From the NCBI GenBank assembly GCA_963803375.1, contig CAWDMB010000016.1:62001-126000 (forward strand): a DNA stretch of 64,000 nucleotides, written 5' to 3'. This document shows, piece after piece, positions 42,493 through 54,700 of this stretch; position 1 is the first letter of the stretch, and each line of letters starts with the position of its first letter. Position numbers and translations under genes: made by a program. Under the pieces are notes generated by a model. The model saw only the letters and a program-made list of their open reading frames with translations. It was not told the DNA's origin and did no database searches. The DNA is from JAOPZW01 sp963803375 (GTDB taxonomy: Bacteria; Actinomycetota; Thermoleophilia; Solirubrobacterales; Solirubrobacteraceae).

Positions 42493-43815
42493 GGCAGCGA
42501 GCCCGTGCTCCTGGGCATCGACGTCGGCACGTCGGCGTGCAAGGCGGCGGTCGTGAGCCTCGACGGGGCGGAGCGCGCACACGGCCAGGCCTCGACGCCG
42601 TGGCGCCGCGTGCCCACCGGCGCCGAGGTCGACCCCGACGCGGTCTTCGCCGCTGCCGTCGCGGCGGCCGCGGCCGCGCTGCGGGACGCGCCCGACGGCG
42701 CCGCGGTCGCCGGCGTCGGGGTGACGAGCATGGCCGAGGCCGGCGTGCTCCTCGGCGATCACGACGACGTCCTGCATCCGGCGATCGCGTGGTACGACGC
42801 GCGCGGAGGCGTCCAGGCGCGCCGGCTCGAGGCGGAGCTGCCCGACTTCACCGCGCGCACCGGCCTGCCCGCGAGCCCGCTGGCCACGGTGGCCAAGCTC
42901 GCGCACCTCGGCGCCGTCGCCGGGCGCGCACGCCGCTGGCTGAACCTCGGCGAGTGGGTCGTGCGCCGCCTGGGCGGGGACGAGGTCGCCGAGCTCTCGC
43001 TGAGCTCGCGCACCGGCCTGCTCGACCTCGAGACGCGCGCGCCGTGGGCCGACGCGCTCGCCTGGGCCGGGCTGCGCCCCGACCTGCTGCCCGAGCCTCG
43101 GCTCGCCGGGACGCCGGCCGGCCGCGCGGACGGCGCCGCGCTGCCCGCCGCCCGCGGCGCGGTGCTCACGGTGGCCGGCCACGACCACCTCGTCGCCGGC
43201 GCGGGCGTCGGCGTCGTGGCGCCCGGTGACGTCCTGGACTCGTGCGGCACGGCCGAGGCGCTCATGCGCGTCGTCGCGCCGCCGCTGGAGCGCGAGCAGG
43301 TCGTGCGCAGCGTGCGCGGCGGCGTGAGCGTCGGCTGGCACGTCGCTCGCGATCGCCAGGCGCTGCTCGGCTCGCTGTGGTCCGGTCTGGCCCTCTCCGA
43401 GGTCCTCGACGCGCTCACCGACGGCGAGCGCGGTCGGGACGAGCTCGACGCGGGCGCCCTCGCCACCGCTCCCGGCGAGGCGCCCGCGCTCGAGCTCGAC
43501 TTCCACGCGCTCGACCGTCGCGCGCCCGTGCTGCCCGACGCCCCGGCGGCACTCGTGTGGCGCGCGGCGGTCGACGCCGCCGCGGCCGAGGCCGAGCGCA
43601 TCATCGCCCACGTCGACGCCGTCGCCGGCCCGCACCGCTCGATCGTCGTCACCGGCGGCTGGTCGCGCGACGACGCGCTCATGGCCGCCAAGCGCGACCT
43701 CGGCGCGGTCGCCGCGCCCGCCGTCGTCGAGGCCGGCTGTCGCGGCGCCGCGCTGCTGGCGGGCGTCGCCGCCGGGCTGCTCGACGACGCCGACCGCCTT
43801 CCGCCGTCCTGCTGA
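42469..43815 (+). CDS. FGGY-family carbohydrate kinase
   Basis: 448 residues. The N-terminal phosphate-binding LLGIDVGTSACKAAVVS (about 14-30), the middle YDARGGVQARRLE and the C-terminal IVVTGGWSRDDALMAAKRDL mark the actin-fold FGGY kinases (xylulokinase/gluconokinase group). It is a little shorter than typical 480-500-residue members. The sugar cannot be assigned. There is no Shine-Dalgarno at ATG 42469; translation is probably coupled through the mini-ORF made by the 59-bp duplication. A terminator follows. Confidence 0.87.
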   Translation: MSPARNSAGSEPVLLGIDVGTSACKAAVVSLDGAERAHGQASTPWRRVPTGAEVDPDAVFAAAVAAAAAALRDAPDGAAVAGVGVTSMAEAGVLLGDHDDVLHPAIAWYDARGGVQARRLEAELPDFTARTGLPASPLATVAKLAHLGAVAGRARRWLNLGEWVVRRLGGDEVAELSLSSRTGLLDLETRAPWADALAWAGLRPDLLPEPRLAGTPAGRADGAALPAARGAVLTVAGHDHLVAGAGVGVVAPGDVLDSCGTAEALMRVVAPPLEREQVVRSVRGGVSVGWHVARDRQALLGSLWSGLALSEVLDALTDGERGRDELDAGALATAPGEAPALELDFHALDRRAPVLPDAPAALVWRAAVDAAAAEAERIIAHVDAVAGPHRSIVVTGGWSRDDALMAAKRDLGAVAAPAVVEAGCRGAALLAGVAAGLLDDADRLPPSC

Positions 43816-43823
43816 CCACGAGC

Positions 43824-43858
43824 GACGACCGGGGCCGCGCCGGCGCGCCCCGGTCGTC
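43824..43858 (+). terminator. Terminator after the FGGY kinase
   Basis: GACGACCGGGGC-N11-GCCCCGGTCGTC, a perfect 12-bp stem with a GC-palindromic loop, 8 bp after the stop. It ends the sugar-catabolism run. Confidence 0.75.
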
Positions 43859-43905
43859 CCCGCGTCCGACCGAAACCTCCCGATGCCCGCGGGTATCTTG
43901 CGGGC

Positions 43906-44397
43906 GTGGGACGGCTTCGCGCGACGCTCGCCGGGCTTGTGGTCCTGGGCCTCGCCGCGCTGGCTCCGGCGCCGGCCGCGGCCCAGCTCGACCGGCCGTG
44001 GGCGACCGTCAACGTCTGCGACACCCCCCGGCATCCCGACGCGATCGGCATCCGCGGGTCGATGCCGGGCGCGGGCGGCCGCGCGACGCGCCTCTTCATG
44101 CGCTTTCGCGTGCAGCACCGGGCGCCGTCGGGCGGCTGGCGGACGCTCGCGCGCGGCGATTCGGGCTGGGTGGCCGTGGGCTCGGGCGGCGCCCGCGCGC
44201 GCCAGAGCGGCCGCACGTTCACGATCACGCCGCCGCGCGCGGGCGAGGCCTACGTGCTGCGCGGCGTCGTGACGTTCGCGTGGCGGCGCGGCGGGCGCGT
44301 GGTCCGCAGGGCCCGGCGGGCGACCACCGGGGGCCACGGCCGGACCACCGGCGCCGACCCGGCCGGCTTCTCGGCGGCGACCTGCCGCGTCCGGTGA
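43906..44397 (+). CDS. Secreted protein of unknown function
   Basis: 163 residues with an N-terminal signal peptide (LRATLAGLVVLGLAALAPAP, cleavage near AAAQ at about residue 27). The mature part is rich in Gly and Arg, with beta-strand-like segments (TRLFMRFRVQHRA, RTFTITPPRAGEAYVLRG) suggesting a small immunoglobulin-like or jelly-roll fold, and two Cys (NVCDTP, ATCRVR) that may pair. TATCTT (43894-43899) lies 6 nt before the GTG. Convergent with the GDPD gene, 3 bp apart. Confidence 0.72.
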   Translation: MGRLRATLAGLVVLGLAALAPAPAAAQLDRPWATVNVCDTPRHPDAIGIRGSMPGAGGRATRLFMRFRVQHRAPSGGWRTLARGDSGWVAVGSGGARARQSGRTFTITPPRAGEAYVLRGVVTFAWRRGGRVVRRARRATTGGHGRTTGADPAGFSAATCRVR

Positions 44398-44400
44398 TCC

Positions 44401-45078
44401 TCAGGCGCCGGCGGGCGCCGCGAAGAGCCGCGGGTCGTTCGTGATGACGCCGGTGACGCCGAGCCGGCCCAGCCGCGCGATGTGGTCGGCGTCGTCGACC
44501 GTCCAGACGTAGAGCTCGCCGCCGGCCGACTCGACCGCCGCCACGAGGCGCGGGGTGACGAGCGACCAGTGCGCCATGAGGGCATCGATGCGCCCGGCGC
44601 GCAGCTCGCGCGCGACGCGGCGTGGCAGCGCGCCGGCGAGCGGGTCGCGGCGCAGGCGCGGCACCGACCAGCCCAGGCGGACCGCGGGCGCGAGCGCGCG
44701 CACGACGAGCAGGCTCGGCCACTCCATCGTCGAGATCAGCGCACGCTCGGCCAGGCCGAAGGCGCGCAGCGCCTCGACCACGGGGCGCTCGTAGCCGGGC
44801 AGCTTGAGGTCGACGTCGAGCTCGACGCCGCTCCACGCGTCCTGGGCGAAGTGGGCGAGACCGGCCTCGAGCGTCAGCGGCGTGCCGGTCGCCGCCGCGG
44901 CGAAGTCGTGCGCGAGCACGAGGCGCCCCGAGCCGTCGGGGCGCTCGGGGAGCACGTCGAACTCGACCATGTCGACGCCCGCGGCCAGCGCGGCGTCGAA
45001 GGACTCGAGCGTGTTGCCCGGCGCGATCAGGTCGGCTCCCTTGTGGCCGATGCGCTTCAGTGCCGGCAACGCGGGCAC
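44401..45078 (-). CDS. Glycerophosphodiester phosphodiesterase
   Basis: 225 residues of the GDPD TIM-barrel family. IGHKGADLIAPGNTLESFDA holds the first catalytic region (the usual His-Arg is His-Lys here), VEFDVL the metal-binding acids, LVLAHDF the second His, and the end has VWTVDDADHIARLGRLGVTG and VITNDPRLF. It releases glycerol-3-phosphate from deacylated phospholipids. No signal peptide, so cytoplasmic. The GTG at 45078 overlaps the preceding small gene by 22 bp; a TTG at 45069 is an alternative. Confidence 0.87.
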   Translation of the reverse strand: MPALPALKRIGHKGADLIAPGNTLESFDAALAAGVDMVEFDVLPERPDGSGRLVLAHDFAAAATGTPLTLEAGLAHFAQDAWSGVELDVDLKLPGYERPVVEALRAFGLAERALISTMEWPSLLVVRALAPAVRLGWSVPRLRRDPLAGALPRRVARELRAGRIDALMAHWSLVTPRLVAAVESAGGELYVWTVDDADHIARLGRLGVTGVITNDPRLFAAPAGA

Positions 45079-45257
45079 CGGTACGTCGCGCGGTCGCCGT
45101 CGAAGCGCAGGAAGTGGACCGCGCGCGCCGCCGGTCTCTCGGGCCGGCGCTCGTGCGCGAAGCGCGGGTGCGGCATGGCGAGCGCGGGCACGCGTCCGGC
45201 GAGGATCGGCCGAATGTGGTTGGCGGCGGCGAGACCGACGGTGTCGCCCGCGGGCAT
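45057..45257 (-). CDS. Small conserved-looking protein with C-terminal CPRC
   Basis: 66 residues. It ends RATYRCPRCRH, a half zinc-ribbon-like Cys pair, preceded by AMPHPRFAHERRPERPAARA. I do not recognise a family. TACCCT (plus-strand 45266-45271) ends 8 nt before its ATG, the same arrangement as at many starts in this window, and the stop overlaps the GDPD start, so it heads a two-gene operon. Coding support is the start context, the overlap and non-random composition. Confidence 0.55.
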   Translation of the reverse strand: MPAGDTVGLAAANHIRPILAGRVPALAMPHPRFAHERRPERPAARAVHFLRFDGDRATYRCPRCRH

Positions 45258-45279
45258 CGCTGCCCAGGGTACGAGCGGG

Positions 45280-45310
45280 GCCACGGCCGGCGGTGCACGC
45301 CGGCCGTGGC
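45280..45310. repeat. 13-bp perfect hairpin in divergent gap
   Basis: GCCACGGCCGGCG-N5-CGCCGGCCGTGGC between the small-protein promoter and the NifJ operon. A terminator is not expected in a divergent gap of 246 bp (45258-45503), so an operator or barrier role is possible. The remainder of the gap holds a -10-like TAGGTT (45439-45444) and the Shine-Dalgarno GGGGAG (45492-45497) of the next gene. Confidence 0.6.
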
Positions 45311-45503
45311 TGTCCGGGAGAGCGACCCTCGGGGTGCGATCCACCGCGTCGACACCGCGTTCGTGCCGCCACCGGGCCGTCACCCGGCTGGGATGTACGA
45401 CCGCGCAAGCCGTGCGTGACGGGGACGCCGCGAGCGCGTAGGTTATGACCATGGTTGCTTCACGAGCGTCGCACGCCGATCGGTCGGCCGCGGGGAGCGC
45501 GGG

Positions 45504-47137
45504 ATGACCAGCCCGCCGCAGGACATCACGCCGCTGCCCGATCTGCTGCACGGGCGCCCGCGCGCAGGACCGGTCCGCGACCGTCGCCCCGTCTACGTCG
45601 ACCTGCTTCCGCCGTGCAATGCAGGCTGCCCGGCCGGGGAGAACATCCAGGCCTGGCTGGCGCACACGCAGAAGGGTCGCCACGAGCAGGCGTGGCGCGA
45701 GCTCGTCGCCGACAATCCGTTTCCGGCGATCCACGGGCGCGTCTGCTACCACCCGTGCGAGAGCGTCTGCAACCGCGCGAACCTCGACAGCGCCGTCTCG
45801 ATCCACGCAGTCGAGCGGTTCCTGGGCGACCTGGCGTTGGAACAGGGGTGGCTGTTCGACCCGCCGCCGGTCACCAGCGGCAAGCGGGTGCTCGTCATCG
45901 GTTCCGGGCCGAGCGGGCTGTCGGCTGCCTACCACCTGGGCCGGCTGGGCCACGAGGTCGAGATCCGCGACGCCGGTGCCGCGCCGGGCGGGATGATGCG
46001 CTACGGGATCCCGGCCTACCGGATGCCCCGCGACGTTCTCGACGGCGAGCTGGACCGGATCGCGGCGCTGGGTGTGCGCATGACCAGCGACCACCGGGTC
46101 GAGGATCTCGCGGCCGAGCGGGAGGAGGGCGGCTTTGACGCCGTCTTCGTCGCGGTGGGCGCCCACCTGTCCAAGCGCGTCGATATCCCGGCCGTGGATA
46201 CCGGGCGAATCGTGGACGCGCTGTCGTTCCTGCGCAGCGTCGCCTCCGGCGAGCGGCCCGTGATCGGGCGCCGAGTGGCGGTCTACGGGGGCGGCAACAC
46301 GGCGATGGACGCCGCGCGGGTGGCCCGTCGGATGGGCGCCGAAGAGGCGCTGATCGTCTACCGCCGCACGCGCGAGCAGATGCCGGCGCATGGCGAGGAG
46401 GCCGAGGATGCCGAGCGGGAGGGAATTCGGATCAACTGGCTGCGAACGATCACGGCCTTCGAGGGGCCGGAGCTGCAGGTCGAGCTGATGGAGCTCGACG
46501 AGTCCGGGTATCCGCAGCCGACCGGGCAGTTCGAGACGCTGGCGGCGGACAACGTGATCCTGGCGCTCGGTCAGGAGAGCGACACCGCGTTCCTGCGCGC
46601 GGTGCCCGGGGTGGAGTTCCAGCCGGACGGCACGGTGATCGTGTCGCCGTCGCTGATGACGGGGAGTCCCGGCCTGTTCGCCGGCGGGGACATGGTGCCG
46701 AGCGAGCGCACGGTGACGGTCGGTGTGGGCCACGGCAAGAAGGCCGCCCGCCACATCGACGCGTGGCTGCGTGGCGCGGAGGCCGCGAGCCGACCGAAGC
46801 ACCCCCTGGCCACGTTCGACAAGCTGCACCTGTGGTTCTTCGGCGATGCCGCGCGCCGGCAGCAGCCCGAGCTGGCGCCCGAGGAGCGCATCGCCGGCTT
46901 TGGCGAGGTGACCGGAGGGCTCTCCGTCGAGGAGGCGATCTACGAGGCGCGCCGGTGCCTGTCGTGTGGCAACTGCACGGAGTGCGATGGCTGCCTGGGC
47001 GCGTGCCCGGAGGACGCGGTGATCAAGCTGGGCGAGGGGCACGGCTACATGTACGACTACGACCGCTGCACCGGCTGCGCAGTGTGCTACGAGCAATGCC
47101 CGGTGCACTCGATCGAGATGTTCCCGGAGCCCAGGTG

Positions 47138-47138
<1 letters not shown>
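45504..47138 (+). CDS. GltD-like FAD/NAD(P) oxidoreductase with C-terminal 2[4Fe-4S] ferredoxin domain
   Basis: 544 residues. The N-terminal Fe-S helical domain has PPCNAGCPAGENIQAWL and CYHPCESVCNRA (about 37-95). FAD binding is at VLVIGSGPSGLSAAYHL (about 127-143), NAD(P) binding at VAVYGGGNTAMDAARVA, and the second FAD motif at GLFAGGDMVPSERTV. The last 75 residues carry CLSCGNCTECDGCLGACP and CTGCAVCYEQCP, two 4Fe-4S sites. It should move electrons between NAD(P)H and ferredoxin. The stop overlaps the NifJ start by one base (TGATG), which makes NADPH-ferredoxin coupling with NifJ the natural reading. Confidence 0.92.
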
Positions 47139-50712
<3,574 letters not shown>

Positions 50713-50713
<1 letters not shown>

Positions 50714-51738
50714 TGGAGCTGTCCACGAGCTACATGGGTCTTGCCCTGCGCAACCCGCTCGTCGCGTCGGCGTCCCCGCTGTCGCAGACCGTGGACGGGG
50801 TGCGGCGCCTTGCCGCCGCGGGCGTCGGCGCAGTGGTGCTCTACTCGCTCTTCGAGGAGCAGCTGCGTCGTGAGGCGGCGCTGAATTCGCGGCTGGCCGA
50901 CACCGGCGCCGAGGGCTTCAGCGAGGCGCTGACGTACTTCCCGGCCATGGCCGAGCAGGAGCCCGGCCCGCGCCGCTACCTGAGCCTGCTCGAGCGCGCC
51001 ACGGCCGCAGTCGACGTCCCTGTGATCGGCAGCCTCAACGGCGTGACGCCCGGCGGTTGGGCGGGCTACGCCCGGGCGATGCAGGATGCCGGCGCGGCCG
51101 CGATCGAGCTGAACATCTACTACCTCCCGGGCGACCCGAACATCTCCGGCCGCGACGTCGAGCAACGCCACGTCGACGTCCTGACGCGGGTCAAGGACGC
51201 GGTGACCGTGCCGGTGGCGGTCAAGCTGAGCCCGCACTTCAGCTCGATCGGCGAGATCGCACTCCGGCTGGACGACGCCGGCGCGGACGGGCTGGTGCTC
51301 TTCAACCGGTTCCTGCAGCCCGACATCGATCCCGAAAGACTCGCGGTGGTATCCGGCGTGGGCCTCTCGAGCCCGGCGGAGGGCCGACTGCCGCGCACGT
51401 GGATCGCGCTGCTGCGCGGACGGGTGCGCTCGGCGCTGGCGGCGACCACCGGCGTCGAGGACCCGGCCGACGTCGCCAAGCACCTCCTGGCCGGCGCGGA
51501 CGTCGTCATGACCACGTCGGCGCTGCTGCGACACGGCCCGGAGCATGCGGCCGTCCTGCTCGACGGCCTGTCCGAGTGGATGGCGCTGAAGGGATTCACG
51601 ACGGTCGACGAGCTGCGCGGGATCCTCGCGGCGCCGCCCGGCATCGACGAGCCCGCACGCGAGCGCGCGAGCTACGTCAGCGCGATGCGGGAAGCCAACA
51701 GCTCCTACGGTCCCTGGTACCAGGCGCTCCGCTCCTGA
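50713..51738 (+). CDS. Dihydroorotate-dehydrogenase-like flavoprotein
   Basis: 341 residues of the class-1 DHOD/PreA TIM-barrel FMN family: LSTSYMGLALRNPLVASASP at the start, PVIGSLNGVTPGGWAGYA, AIELNIYYLPGDPN, VAVKLSPHFSSI, and DVVMTTSALLRHGPEH at the FMN phosphate site. It is the form found next to nifJ in several bacteria and is usually annotated as DHOD-like; no pyrimidine genes are nearby. ATG overlaps the nifJ stop (TGATG). It probably passes electrons from the operon's ferredoxin system to an unknown organic acceptor (inference). Confidence 0.9.
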
Positions 51739-51763
51739 GGCTCGGCGGAGCTCGGGCCGCCGA

Positions 51764-54700
51764 TCACGCGCTGAGCGTGAGCTTGCGCGGCCCGGAGCGG
51801 AAGCCGAGCTCGATGAGCGTCGCCTCCCACGGCGAGCCGACGATCGGCTCGCCGTCGACGCGCTCGAGCGACAGCTTGCGCCCGCGCGTCCCGGTCACGA
51901 ACGTCGCGAGCGCCTCGAGGGCCGGGCGCATCCGCTGGTCGGCGGCGTCGGCGAGCGTGATCAGGCCCTTGCCGCCGCGCTCGACGTAGACGACGGGCTC
52001 GCAGCCGGCGAGGACGACGTAGGCGCCCGCCACGCGCTGGGGCGAGCGGGCACCCGTGCCCGCGCCGTCGGGCGCATCGGTACGGTCGCCGGTGCCCGCG
52101 CCGTCAGGCGCATGGGTAGAGCGCTTCGGCCACGGCAGCGCGGCCCCGTACGGCTGCGCCGGATCGGTGGCCGCGAGCACGAGCGGCGGCGCCTCGTCCT
52201 CGGCGCTCTGGGAGCGCAGCCGCTCGACCGCGCCGGGGAGCGCGAACTGCGCGCCGCCGAGTCCCTCGACGAAGTAGCCGCGCCGGCAGACGCCGAGCGT
52301 CTCGAGCTGACCGAGCGCGTCGTAGAGGGTCGAGAAGCCGCCCGCGACGCCCTCGGCGAGCACCTGCTCGCGGGTGACGATCCCGTAGCGCTCGAGCAGC
52401 AGCTCGGCCTGCGTGCGCCGGCGCTGCCCGGGCTCGGGCTCGGCGCGGAAGAGCGCGCTCGTCGGCGACCAGCGGCCCTGCACCTGCGCCTGCGCGCCCG
52501 TCCGGCGTGAGCCGAAGCGCCGCGCGGCGCCGCGCCGTCGACCGCTGCCCGCGCCGGAAGGCGCACGGGTACCGAGCGTCGAGCGCTGCGCGCGGGCAAG
52601 CGTGAGCCGCGGGGCGCGCAGCGGCGCCCACGCGTCGTTGGTCGCCTCGCCGGCCCAGACGAGGTCCCACAGCGCCTCCTGGATCTGCTCGGGCGCGAGC
52701 GGCAGCTCGGCGAGGAGATCGGTGAAGAAGCACGGCGCCGCGGCCAGGCGCTCGCGGATGCGGTCGTGCTCGGGCTCCGACGGTCGCTGTGCGCGGACCG
52801 GCGGCGCGCCGATCGCCGCGGCGTCGTCTCGGAAGTACAGGGCGACCCGGCCCGAGTTGCGCCCGAGCGCGCCGGCGCCGACCCAGACGACCTCGCCCGC
52901 GGCGCAGAGCTGGTCGAGCCAGGTCGGCGAGTACGCGCCCGTCCGGCGCGGGAGCACGTCGCGTTCCCAGACGCCGGCGGGCAGGGCGAGCCCCTGCAAC
53001 GGCACGAGGACCTCGCGCAGGCGGTCGATCCCCGCTCCCGCGGCCGGATGGCGGTCGACGCCCTGCCACGAGGGCAGGAAGGCCGCCAGAGCGCGCTGGT
53101 CGGAGGCCTCGATCTCCCTGCGCAGGACGGCCAGCGACGCGCGCCGCAGCCGGCGCAGGACCTCGGGGTCGCACCACTCGCGCTCGGTGCCGCCCGGGCG
53201 CAGCTCGCCACGGACGAGCTCGCCCGCACGCTCGAGCGCCGCCAGCGCGCTCGAGAGGTCGATCCCGTAGCGGGCGCGCAGCTGCGCCGTCGTGAACGGT
53301 CCGTGCGTGCGCGCCCAGCGCGCGGCGACGAGCTCGAGCGGGGCGTCGACGTCGGCGATGAAGGCCTCGGGCAGCCCGCCGGGCGGCACGGCGCCGAAGG
53401 CGTCGCGGTACAGGCCGGCGTCGTCGGCGGCGATCCAGCGCTCCTCGCCGCCGACGCGGACGCGCACGGCGCGCCGCTCGCCCTCGAGCGCCGAGAGCAT
53501 CGCGGCCGCGTCGAGGCCCGCCAGCACGCGGTCGGCCGCCTCGGCGGCCGTGAGGTCACCGAGGCGGCGCAGGACGTCGGCCAGGCCGTCGCGCGAGTCG
53601 GCCCGGGCGCGCTCGGAGCGGTGCTGCAGGTCGTCCTCGACCTGCTCGAGCGCGCCGGGGTCGATGAGCTCGCGCAGCTCCTCCTGGCCGAGCAGCTCGC
53701 GCAGCAGCTCGCGGTCGAGCGAGAGCGCCGCCGCGCGCCGCTCGGCGTTCGGCGTGTCGCCCTCGTACATGTACGTCGCGACGTAGTCGAAGAGCAGCGA
53801 GGAGGCGAACGGCGAGGCGGTCGGCGTCTCGACCTCGACGAGCGAGAGCTCGCGGGCGTGCAGGCCGCGCAGGAGCTCCTGCAGGCCGGGCACGTCGAGG
53901 ACGTCGCGCAGGCATTCGCGGTAGGTCTCGAGCACGATCGGGAACTGGGCGAAGCGCTTGGCCACCTCGAGCAGCGACTGCGACTTCAGGCGCTGCTGCC
54001 ACAGCGGCGTGCGCTTGCCCGGGTATGCGCGCGGGATCAGCAGCGCGCGGCTCGCGTTCTCGCGGAAGCGCGCGCCGAAGAGCGCGCTCGTCCCCAGCTC
54101 GGCCACGACGGCGTCCTCGAGCTCGTCGGGGTCGAGCAGCACGAGCTCGGCGCCCGGCGGCTCGCCCGTGCCCGCGCCGAAGGCCGCATCGGTATCGGCA
54201 TCGGGGAGGTGGACGATGATCCCGTCGTCGGACCAGATCGCGTCGGACTCGAGGCCGAACCGCTCGCGGATGCGCCGCGAGAGCGCGAGCCCCCAGGCCG
54301 CGTGCACGCGCCCGCCGTACGGGCTGAGGACGCACAGCCGCCAGTCGCCGATCTCGTCGCGGAAGCGCTCGACGACGATCGTCCGGTCGCTCGGGACGAC
54401 GCGCGTCGCCGCCTGCTGCTCGCGCAGGAACTCGAGCAGGTTGCGAGCCGCGAGCGGGTCGAGGTCGTAGTCGCGCTCGAGGACCGCGAGCGGCTGCTCG
54501 ACGGCCCAGCGGCTGAAGGCCCCGATCGCCTTCCCGAGCTGCATCGGACGCCCGACGGAGTCGCCGCGCCAGAACGGCACCGCGCCGGGCACGCCCGGCG
54601 CCGGCGTTACGACGACGCGATCGCGGCCGATCTCCTCGATCCGCCACGTCGAGGCGCCGAGCAAGAAAGTCTGGCCGGGGCGCGCCTCGTGGACCATCTC

